A stretch of 6,473 nt of DNA from Gemmatimonadota bacterium (GTDB lineage Bacteria; Gemmatimonadota; Gemmatimonadetes; Gemmatimonadales; GWC2-71-9): assembly GCA_029862935.1 (NCBI GenBank), contig JAOTWK010000207.1:1-6473 (forward strand), given 5' to 3'. The position numbers and the translations under genes were made by a program. The notes under the pieces were generated by a model. The model did not search any database. It saw only the letters and a program-made list of their open reading frames with translations, and had not been told where the DNA came from. Of the stretch, positions 1-6,115 are shown in pieces (the stretch's first letter is position 1; each line of letters starts with the position of its first letter).

Positions 1-1
1 T

Positions 2-3000
2 GGGTTTCAGCCGAGTGGAACCGAAGTGGACGAGTACAACGTCGTCTATGCGGAAGACCGGGCCAAGATCATGCAACAGGACCGGTCACTGTCTACCACG
101 CTCGAGATTTTGGTCTCGCCCGAGGACGACGCCGAGCTCCGCCAACTGACGGTGACGAATCTCGAAAACCGCGATCGTGAGATCGATGTCACCTCCTACG
201 CGGAGGTCGTGCTGGCCTCGCAGGCCGCCGATGAGGCACACCCCGCGTTCTCCAACCTCTTTGTGGAGACCGAATTCGTTCCTGGGCTGCAGACGCTGCT
301 CGCCACACGGCGCCCACGATCGGCGGACGAGCCGCAAGTGTGGCTCGCCCATCTGGCGGCGATCGAGGGGGAGAGCGTCGGTCCGTGCCAATACGAGAGT
401 GACCGCGCCAGCTTTCTGGGGCGCGGCCGAGGGATACGGACGCCGTTGTCGATATTCGAGAGCAAACCGCTCACGAACAGTGCGGGGACGATGCTCGATC
501 CGATCGTGAGTCTGCGCTATCGGGTCGCGATCCCGCCTGACGGAACCGTCCGAATCGTCTTCACCACGTTGGTGGCGCCCTCTCGCCAAGAAGCGATCGA
601 TCTTGCGGCGAAGTACCGTGAGCCCGACACGTTCGAGCGAGAGAGCTCTCTCGCCTGGATGTATGCCCAGGTCCAGCTTCACCACCTCCAGATCACCCAG
701 GACGAGGCGCATCTCTTCCAGCGCCTGGCCAATCGGATGCTGTACGACGATCGCACGTTGCGCACGGTCCCGGAGGATCTCGTCGCCAACCGTAGAGGGG
801 CGCCGCGTCTCTGGCCCTACGGCATCTCAGGCGATCTGCCGATTGCGGTCGTGCGCGTGGAGCAGGAGGAAGAGCGCGATGTGGCGAGACAGCTGCTGCG
901 GGCGCACGAGTACTGGCGTCTCAAGGGGATCTCCGCCGATCTGGTGATCGTCAATGCCAAAGGCGCATCCTACGCGCAGGATCTCCAGGAGTTCTTCGAA
1001 GCGATGGTGCGAGCAAGTCAGTCTGCACTAGGCGGGGAGACGGACGGGACTGGTGGCAACGTCTTCGTGCTGCGGGAGGACCTGTTGCCGGCAGAGGACC
1101 TGCTGCTGCTGCGTTCGGCGGCGCGTGTATTGATTCTGGCGAACAGGGGTACGCTCTCCGAGCAGGTGATCCGGCTGCAGCATGCGCGTCCCGGACCGGT
1201 GCCGCCGCGGCTCCGCGCGCCGCGGGGAGAAGCGAAGCCGGTTCTCCCGCCAACGCCCGATCTCCAGTACTTCAACGGGCTGGGAGGATTCACCGCAGAC
1301 GGCCGCGAGTACGTGACGGTGCTGGGCCAGGGACAGTGGACGCCGGCGCCCTGGATCAACGTCGTGGCGAACCCGGTGTTCGGGTTTCAGGTTTCCGAGT
1401 CAGGCTCAGGCTCGACGTGGTCGGTCAACAGCCGCGAGAACAAGCTGACGCCCTGGTCGAACGATGCGGTCAGCGACACCCCGGGCGAAGTGTTCTACGT
1501 GCGCGATCTGGACAGCGATCTGATCTGGGGACCGACATGTCTGCCGATCCGCGAGGAATCTACGCCCTACGTCGTGCGGCACGGTCAGGGATACAGTCGT
1601 TTCGAGCACACGTCCCACGGCATCGCACTGGATCTGCTGCAGCTCGTTCCGCCACACGACCCCGTCAAGATCTCACGCCTCACACTGGTGAATCGGTCGA
1701 AGCGCAAACGTCGGCTGTCGGTGACGGCCTATGCGGAGTGGGTGCTGGGCGTCATGCGCAGTCGCTCGGCACCATACGTAGTCACCGAGATCGATCGAGA
1801 AACCGGTGCCACGTTCGCGTGCAACGCCTTCAACGGTGAGTTCGCGAGTCGGGTCGCCTTTGCGGATCTCGGTGGACGCCAGACGTCGTGGACCTGCGAC
1901 CGCCTCGAGTTTCTGGGCCGCAATGCGAGCCTCGACCACCCGGCATCGCTCGAGCGGGGTGATAGGCTGTCGGGACAGGCCGGTGCCACACTCGATCCCT
2001 GCGCCGCCTTGCAGACAGAGATCGAGTTGGAGCCGGAAGAACGCGCCGCGGTGCTGTTTGTTCTTGGACAAGAGGAAACCCGCGAGCAGGCACGCGCGCT
2101 CGTGAGACGCTATCGCAAGAAGGATTGCGACGCGCTGCTCCGCGAAGTGCAAGAGCAGTGGAACACGGTACTCGGCTCGGTTCAGGTCAAGACGCCGGAC
2201 CCGTCGATGGATGTGCTACTCAATCGCTGGCTCCTCCATCAGGCATTGTCCTGTCGCCTCTGGTCCCGGTCCGCCTTCTATCAGTCCGGAGGGGCATACG
2301 GATTCCGCGACCAGTTACAGGATGTCTTGGCGCTGTTGGTCACGCGGCCCGACATCGCCCGCGAGCACATCCTCCGTGCGGCCGCGCGACAGTTCCCGGA
2401 AGGAGACGTCCAGCATTGGTGGCATCCGCCGACGGGACGCGGCGTCCGGACGCGCATCTCCGACGATCGCCTCTGGCTGCCGTATGTCGTGGTGCGCTAT
2501 CTGACGGTGACCGGCGATTGGTCGGTGCTGGACGAGATGGTCCCCTGGCTCGACGGACGACCACTCGAGTTGCACGAGCATGAGGCCTACTTCGAACCCG
2601 AGATTTCCGAACACCGATCGACCCTGTACGAGCATTGTGCCCGGGCGCTCAATCGCAGTCTCGAGGTGGGCAGTCATGGTCTTCCGCTGATCGGCGGAGG
2701 CGACTGGAACGATGGGATGAATCGTGTCGGCCGGGAGGGTCGTGGCGAGAGCGTGTGGTTGGGCTGGTTTCTCCATGTGAACTTGCGCGAGTTCGCAGAC
2801 GTGGCCGACGGCCGCGGGGAAACCGCGCGTGCGGCGCGGTGGCGGGACGCTGCGGCAATGCTCGCGTCCGCAATAGATGAGCGAGCCTGGGACGGGGAGT
2901 GGTACGTGCGCGCCTTCTTCGACGACGGGACGCCGCTCGGATCGGCTGAGAACGACGAGTGCCAGATCGATTCGATTGCCCAGTCGTGGGCAATCCTGTC

Positions 3001-3667
3001 GGGCGCGGGCAATCCGGACCGCGGGCGTCAGGCGATGGAATCGGTGAGACGACGGCTCGTGCGGAAGGACGACCGGTTGCTGTTGCTCTTTGCGCCGCCG
3101 TTCGACCGGACACCTAGAGATCCCGGGTACATCAAAGGCTATCTGCCCGGGATCCGGGAAAACGGTGGGCAGTACACGCACGCCGCGATCTGGTCGGTGA
3201 TGGCCTTCGCCCAGCTGGGCGAGGGAGACACGAGCTTCGAGCTCTTCAACCTGCTGAACCCGATTCACCATGCGAGCCGGCGGGCGAGTGCGTACCGGTA
3301 CAAGGTGGAGCCCTACGTGGTCGCCGCAGATATCTACTCCGCGCGTGGGCACGTCGGACGCGGAGGATGGACGTGGTACACAGGTGCAGCGGGGTGGCTC
3401 TATCGCGCGGGACTCGAGTCGATCCTCGGATTCCGCAAGCGCGGTGCAACGCTCGCCATCGATCCGTGCATTCCTCGCGAGTGGAAGCGTTTCGAAATCA
3501 GCTATCGCCACGGGAACACGGCTTATCGGATCGAGGTGGAAAATCCGAACGGAGTGTGTCGCGGCGTTTCCAGCGTGAGTCTCGACGGCACTCCCTTAGA
3601 GCGGGGGGCGCTCGTCCCCCTGTCCAACGACGGGCGCGAACACCGGGTCGACGTCGTGCTCGGCTAG
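2..3667 (+). CDS. ndvB: Cyclic beta-1,2-glucan synthase (NdvB/ChvB type), C-terminal part with GH94 phosphorylase domain; 5' partial
   Basis: The frame is open from base 2, so this is the tail of a protein that is usually about 2,800 residues; the GTG at 26 is only an internal valine. Numbering below takes that codon as residue 1. Residues 1-220 are the end of a GH94-type beta-sandwich. Residues 225-410 are a helical linker with the NdvB-typical GISGDLPI. Residues 418-690 are a second sandwich and 700-1125 the (alpha/alpha)6 GH94 barrel. The rest is a beta cap. Barrel motifs are YGFRDQLQD (758-766), WWHPPTGRG (798-806), GDWNDG (892-897, with the general-acid Asp), NPIHH (1078-1082) and GWTWYTGAAGW (1114-1124, phosphate-binding). 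In Brucella Cgs this domain phosphorolyses beta-1,2-glucan and sets chain length. The upstream membrane GT84 synthase part is inferred to lie outside the window. A stand-alone beta-1,2-oligoglucan phosphorylase is less likely, because the first sandwich is already under way at the window edge and the second follows the NdvB linker. Confidence -1.
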   Translation, partial: GFQPSGTEVDEYNVVYAEDRAKIMQQDRSLSTTLEILVSPEDDAELRQLTVTNLENRDREIDVTSYAEVVLASQAADEAHPAFSNLFVETEFVPGLQTLLATRRPRSADEPQVWLAHLAAIEGESVGPCQYESDRASFLGRGRGIRTPLSIFESKPLTNSAGTMLDPIVSLRYRVAIPPDGTVRIVFTTLVAPSRQEAIDLAAKYREPDTFERESSLAWMYAQVQLHHLQITQDEAHLFQRLANRMLYDDRTLRTVPEDLVANRRGAPRLWPYGISGDLPIAVVRVEQEEERDVARQLLRAHEYWRLKGISADLVIVNAKGASYAQDLQEFFEAMVRASQSALGGETDGTGGNVFVLREDLLPAEDLLLLRSAARVLILANRGTLSEQVIRLQHARPGPVPPRLRAPRGEAKPVLPPTPDLQYFNGLGGFTADGREYVTVLGQGQWTPAPWINVVANPVFGFQVSESGSGSTWSVNSRENKLTPWSNDAVSDTPGEVFYVRDLDSDLIWGPTCLPIREESTPYVVRHGQGYSRFEHTSHGIALDLLQLVPPHDPVKISRLTLVNRSKRKRRLSVTAYAEWVLGVMRSRSAPYVVTEIDRETGATFACNAFNGEFASRVAFADLGGRQTSWTCDRLEFLGRNASLDHPASLERGDRLSGQAGATLDPCAALQTEIELEPEERAAVLFVLGQEETREQARALVRRYRKKDCDALLREVQEQWNTVLGSVQVKTPDPSMDVLLNRWLLHQALSCRLWSRSAFYQSGGAYGFRDQLQDVLALLVTRPDIAREHILRAAARQFPEGDVQHWWHPPTGRGVRTRISDDRLWLPYVVVRYLTVTGDWSVLDEMVPWLDGRPLELHEHEAYFEPEISEHRSTLYEHCARALNRSLEVGSHGLPLIGGGDWNDGMNRVGREGRGESVWLGWFLHVNLREFADVADGRGETARAARWRDAAAMLASAIDERAWDGEWYVRAFFDDGTPLGSAENDECQIDSIAQSWAILSGAGNPDRGRQAMESVRRRLVRKDDRLLLLFAPPFDRTPRDPGYIKGYLPGIRENGGQYTHAAIWSVMAFAQLGEGDTSFELFNLLNPIHHASRRASAYRYKVEPYVVAADIYSARGHVGRGGWTWYTGAAGWLYRAGLESILGFRKRGATLAIDPCIPREWKRFEISYRHGNTAYRIEVENPNGVCRGVSSVSLDGTPLERGALVPLSNDGREHRVDVVLG

Positions 3668-3701
3668 GTGCAGGGCGAGGACTGACCTCAGAGATTCCCA
3701 G

Positions 3702-3902
3702 TCAGGCGCCGCTCCGTATTCGGCAGTCAGCGAGCAGCCAGCGGCTCTCCTGGCGCAACGCGAATCCCATCGGATATTCGCACATCGTGAACGTCGAGTC
3801 CGGCATCGCCACGTACACGCGATACGGCTCGACCGTTTGGGCTTGCGGCTCCATCGCGATGGCACAGCCGCTCAGAACGAGCAACAGGAAGACCAGCCTC
3901 AT
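3702..3902 (-). CDS. Small predicted lipoprotein, 66 aa, unknown function
   Basis: The protein starts MRLVFLLLVLSGCA: Arg2, a nine-residue hydrophobic stretch, then a lipobox LSGC with Cys13 as the predicted lipidation site. Residue 14 is Ala, and there is no Asp at +2, so outer-membrane sorting is plausible if the organism follows the Lol rule. The mature part is only about 54 residues and polar, with two more cysteines (41 and 60) that could form a disulfide. A short hydrophobic run, WLLADC, lies near the end. The ATG has an excellent GGAGG seven bases upstream, which strongly supports a real gene despite its size. It is convergent with ndvB, with only 34 bases between the stops, and divergent from the Gfo/Idh operon. 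I recognise no family. Overlapping frames on the same strand have neither signal peptide nor ribosome site. Confidence -1.
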   Translation of the reverse strand: MRLVFLLLVLSGCAIAMEPQAQTVEPYRVYVAMPDSTFTMCEYPMGFALRQESRWLLADCRIRSGA

Positions 3903-3909
3903 ACGTGAG

Positions 3910-3914
3910 CCTCC
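3910..3914 (-). promoter_or_regulatory. Shine-Dalgarno site of the small lipoprotein gene
   Basis: Read on the minus strand, GGAGG is followed by a seven-base spacer (CTCACGT) and the ATG at 3902-3900. This near-ideal site fixes the start of the lipoprotein and is the best evidence that the short frame is translated. Confidence -1.
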
Positions 3915-4007
3915 GAATCAAAACAGTTCGACGTGCATATGCGGCACGGACCCGCTGACGTGATCGCTGGAGAGCATGCTATGGAGTTCACCGTACCGCT
4001 GCCGTGC

Positions 4008-4017
4008 GTGACGTCAC
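4008..4017. promoter_or_regulatory. Perfect 10-bp palindrome GTGACGTCAC, possible operator
   Basis: This is a perfect dyad in non-coding DNA about 260 bases before the oxidoreductase start and 106 bases before the lipoprotein start. Its half-site GTGAC recurs at 4038 and 4066. The symmetry suits a dimeric regulator, but a 10-bp palindrome can arise by chance, so the operator role is inference. Confidence -1.
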
Positions 4018-4037
4018 ACTGCGACGCGCGCATCGCG

Positions 4038-4070
4038 GTGACACCTCGTGATGACTGGGGGAGGTGTGAC
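4038..4070. repeat. Inverted repeat, 7-bp arms extended to 10 with one mismatch
   Basis: ACACCTC (4041-4047) pairs perfectly with GAGGTGT (4061-4067). Beyond a G-G mismatch, two more pairs extend the arms to GTGACACCTC and GAGGTGTGAC. The loop is 13 bases. No T-run follows, so it does not look like an intrinsic terminator. It may be an operator, an mRNA leader hairpin if transcription starts upstream, or chance. Confidence -1.
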
Positions 4071-4202
4071 GAACGGTACCTACGCACTACATGACGAATA
4101 CCGAACACTAGACATGCAGGGCCGACATCGCGAGCATTTCAGTTCAGATTGCGTACGGTGTTGCCCGCACTGCTACACGGCGTCTCAATCACCGACGGAC
4201 GT

Positions 4203-4231
4203 TTGACCGCATGAAGACTCGCGTGCACATT
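4203..4231 (+). promoter_or_regulatory. Weak sigma70-like promoter candidate for the Gfo/Idh operon
   Basis: TTGACC (4203-4208) matches the -35 consensus at five of six bases. After 17 bases comes CACATT (4226-4231), which matches the -10 consensus at only three of six. Initiation would give a leader of about 40 bases. The -10 is poor and the host's sigma preference is unknown, so this is only a candidate. Confidence -1.
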
Positions 4232-4277
4232 CGCGGGGCATTCGTTTCACCACGGCCACTCATGACAGGGAACAGAC

Positions 4278-5357
4278 ATGAAGGAGAGAATCGGCGTTGG
4301 ACTCATCGGCTCGCAGTTCATCTCCACGATTCATGCGGGGGCGTTGCGATCGGTTGGCGACGCGGAGGTCATGGCGGTCATGTCACCGACTGCCGGACAC
4401 GCCCGCGATTTTGCGAAGAAATACGACATCCCCCATCACTTCACTGCGCTCGATCAGTTGCTGGCCATGGACGACATCGATATGGTGGTCGTCGGTGTCC
4501 CCAACTTCTTGCACTGTGACATCACGCTCGCCGCGGCAAAGGCCGGCAAGCACGTGGTGATGGAGAAGCCACTGTGCATGAACTTGGCGGAAGCGGATCG
4601 CATGATCGAGGCCTGCAAAGAAGCCAAGGTCAAATTGATGTATGCGGAGGAACTGTGCTTCACCCCGAAATACGTGAGGCTGAAGGGCCTCTTGGATGAA
4701 GGCGCCCTGGGTAAGCCCGTCTTGCTCAAGCAATCCGAGAAGCATGATGGGCCACACGCGGATCACTTTTGGGACGTCGAGCGATCGGGTGGCGGGGTGA
4801 CCATGGATATGGGATGCCACGCCATCGAGTTCTTCCGCTGGCTCAACGGCAGGAACCCCATCGCATCCGTCTATGCGCAGATGAGTACCAGTGTCCACAC
4901 GACCAAGACCAAAGGCGATGACAACGCCATCATCATTCTCGAATTCGCGAATGGGGTCATGGCGGTCGCCGAAGAGAGCTGGACGAAGCTGGGCGGGATG
5001 GACGACCGCGCGGAGATCCACGGCTCGGAAGGCGTTGCGTACGCCGATGTGCTGCAAGGCAATTCAATCCAGACCTACAGCACGAAGGGCGTTGGGTATG
5101 CGGTCGAGAAGGCCGGCATCACCGCTGGGTGGAGCTTCACGATGTACGAAGAGATCTGGAACTACGGCTTCCCTCAGGAGTTCGAGCATTTCGTGCATTG
5201 CGTGAAATATGACGAGCAACCACTGGTGACGGGTGAGGACGGCCGCGCGGTGCTCGAGGCCATCTTCGCGGCGTACGAGTCCGCCGGCACTGGACGAAAG
5301 GTGATGTTGCCGTTCGAAACCGATGTCGATAAACCGTACAAACTCTGGAAGAAGTAG
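4278..5357 (+). CDS. Gfo/Idh/MocA family NAD(P)-dependent oxidoreductase
   Basis: This is a 359-residue protein, the usual length for soluble dehydrogenases of this family, which oxidise or reduce sugars, inositols and their phosphates. The N-terminal Rossmann fold shows beta1 IGVGLIG (5-11) running into SQFISTIHA. A GVPNFLH strand-loop (73-79) and the family EKP motif (96-98) follow. The C-terminal substrate domain contains GGG (171-173) and DMGCH (177-181), with His181 at the usual catalytic position, and ends with the usual VTGEDGR segment. The glycine-rich loop is atypical: the usual GxGxxG second and third glycines are Gln13 and Ser16. The ATG is preceded by AGGGA with a six-base spacer and places the Rossmann strand at residue 5, as usual. 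The stop is one base before the next gene's GTG, so the two are almost certainly co-transcribed. Substrate and cofactor cannot be assigned from the sequence. Confidence -1.
   Translation: MKERIGVGLIGSQFISTIHAGALRSVGDAEVMAVMSPTAGHARDFAKKYDIPHHFTALDQLLAMDDIDMVVVGVPNFLHCDITLAAAKAGKHVVMEKPLCMNLAEADRMIEACKEAKVKLMYAEELCFTPKYVRLKGLLDEGALGKPVLLKQSEKHDGPHADHFWDVERSGGGVTMDMGCHAIEFFRWLNGRNPIASVYAQMSTSVHTTKTKGDDNAIIILEFANGVMAVAEESWTKLGGMDDRAEIHGSEGVAYADVLQGNSIQTYSTKGVGYAVEKAGITAGWSFTMYEEIWNYGFPQEFEHFVHCVKYDEQPLVTGEDGRAVLEAIFAAYESAGTGRKVMLPFETDVDKPYKLWKK
5347..5351 (+). promoter_or_regulatory. Shine-Dalgarno site deciding the GTG start of the isomerase gene
   Basis: GGAAG lies inside the last codons of the oxidoreductase gene, seven bases before GTG at 5359. 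An in-frame ATG at 5323 would add 12 residues unlike the family N-terminus and overlap the upstream gene by 35 bases. The GTG is therefore preferred, and translational coupling is likely. Confidence -1.
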
Positions 5358-5358
5358 T

Positions 5359-6084
5359 GTGAACATCATCCACTGCAGCGACTACAAACACTTGAGCGCG
5401 CGCGCCGCTTCGCTCGTCATTACCGGAATCGAAAAGCGAAGAGATCTGTTGCTGTGTGCGACAAGCGGAAGCTCGCCGACCGGTGTCTACGACGAGTTAG
5501 CGAAGAGGGCTGAAGCAGACAAGGCGTTCTTCGACGCACTGAGGATCATCAAGGTGGACGAGTGGGGTGGGATCCCTGAGAATGACGCGGGATCGTCAGA
5601 GCTCTACTTGCGAACGCGGCTGTTGGGTCCATTGGGCATCCCACCGGAACGGTATATCTCCTTTGCCTCGAACCCGAAGGATCCTGCTCACGAGTGCGAG
5701 CGCATTGGCAGGGAGTTGGCGCAACGCGGACCGATCGATGTGTGCGTTCTGGGACTCGGCATCAATGGCCACCTGGGCTTCAATGAGCCAGGGCCGTTTC
5801 TGATTCCCCATTGTCACGTGGCGCAGCTATCAAAGGAATCCCGTCGCCACAGCATGGTGCGGTCCATGACGGGGCAGCCCCAGTTCGGGCTCACGCTCGG
5901 CATGCAGGAAATCCTGGCGTCGAAACGGATCGTGCTGCTGGTGGCCGGTGCCGGGAAGCGTGATGCAATTGCGGGGTTGCTGTCAGGAGAGGTGACGACG
6001 ACCTTGCCGGCGTCATTTCTGTGGTTGCATCACCATGTCGACTGTCTGATCGATCAGAGCGTCCTGGCCGATCAGGGGCGTTGA
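5359..6084 (+). CDS. AgaI/NagB-family galactosamine- or glucosamine-6-phosphate isomerase (deaminase)
   Basis: This 241-residue cytosolic protein belongs to the family that converts a hexosamine 6-phosphate to a ketohexose 6-phosphate plus ammonia. The phosphate loop is TSGSSPT (35-41). VDEW (66-69) aligns with NagB MDEY, making Asp67 the catalytic acid/base. GINGHLGFNEPG (134-145) aligns with NagB GNDGHIAFNEPA, so His138 and Glu143 match NagB His143 and Glu148. NagB Asp141 is Asn136 here. From memory, E. coli AgaI has the same GxNGHLGxNEPG form, and the C-terminal PASFLWLH also matches AgaI rather than NagB; the protein is also shorter than NagB (266). AgaI-like is therefore the better label, although the role of E. 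coli AgaI itself has been disputed. The gene starts one base after the oxidoreductase stop and is convergent with the kinase remnant. The sugar substrate is not determined. Confidence -1.
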   Translation: MNIIHCSDYKHLSARAASLVITGIEKRRDLLLCATSGSSPTGVYDELAKRAEADKAFFDALRIIKVDEWGGIPENDAGSSELYLRTRLLGPLGIPPERYISFASNPKDPAHECERIGRELAQRGPIDVCVLGLGINGHLGFNEPGPFLIPHCHVAQLSKESRRHSMVRSMTGQPQFGLTLGMQEILASKRIVLLVAGAGKRDAIAGLLSGEVTTTLPASFLWLHHHVDCLIDQSVLADQGR

Positions 6085-6094
6085 TCGCCAACGC
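6078..6094 (+). terminator. Short hairpin at the end of the isomerase gene, weak terminator candidate
   Basis: GCGTTG (6078-6083) pairs perfectly with CAACGC (6089-6094) around a five-base loop and overlaps the TGA stop. There is no T-tract afterwards, so intrinsic termination is doubtful. It sits in the 31-base gap region between two convergent genes, where a stop signal would be expected. Confidence -1.
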
Positions 6095-6115
6095 GGACGA
6101 GCGTCGTTAGCTGAT

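Larger units (their letters stand above)
3903..4277. other. 375-bp divergent intergenic region between lipoprotein and Gfo/Idh operon
   Basis: No convincing gene lies here. The one minus-strand frame (3899-4108) has no recognisable composition, signal or family motif. The region should hold the promoters of both flanking transcription units. It contains short perfect palindromes: GCATATGC (3935-3942), AGCATGCT (3973-3980) and GTGACGTCAC (4008-4017). It also holds the inverted repeat at 4038-4070, and GTGAC elements starting at 4008, 4038 and 4066. Their spacing of 28-30 bases is close to three helical turns. TGACGAA occurs twice, at 4067-4073 and 4092-4098. These would suit regulator binding, but no known operator consensus is recognised. 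Confidence -1.

Noticed and set aside
26..28. GTG at 26 as a true start of a stand-alone phosphorylase
   Set aside because: The frame is open to the window edge with in-frame family-like residues (GFQPSGTE) before it, and the first beta-sandwich is already under way, so the gene begins upstream.
2315..3511. 398-codon open frame on the minus strand opposite ndvB
   Set aside because: It lies entirely antisense to well-conserved GH94 barrel codons. Long antisense frames are common in GC-rich genes, and its translation has no recognisable motif, signal or ribosome site.
3603..3620. GGGGG/CCCCC hairpin near the end of ndvB
   Set aside because: It lies within coding sequence, with an eight-base loop and no T-tract; it is explained by codons of the C-terminal cap.
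3680..3705. Possible terminator between ndvB and the lipoprotein gene
   Set aside because: Only five-base arms (CTGAC with GTCAG, loop of 14) and no T-run; too weak to call.
3899..4108. 69-codon minus-strand frame ending in an ATGA overlap with the lipoprotein start
   Set aside because: The overlap suggests coupling, but the translation is low in hydrophobic structure and unlike any family. The strong GGAGG of the lipoprotein makes coupling unnecessary.
4211..4519. 102-codon plus-strand frame starting before the oxidoreductase
   Set aside because: Most of it is the out-of-frame shadow of the Gfo/Idh gene. The remaining start region has no ribosome site or motif.
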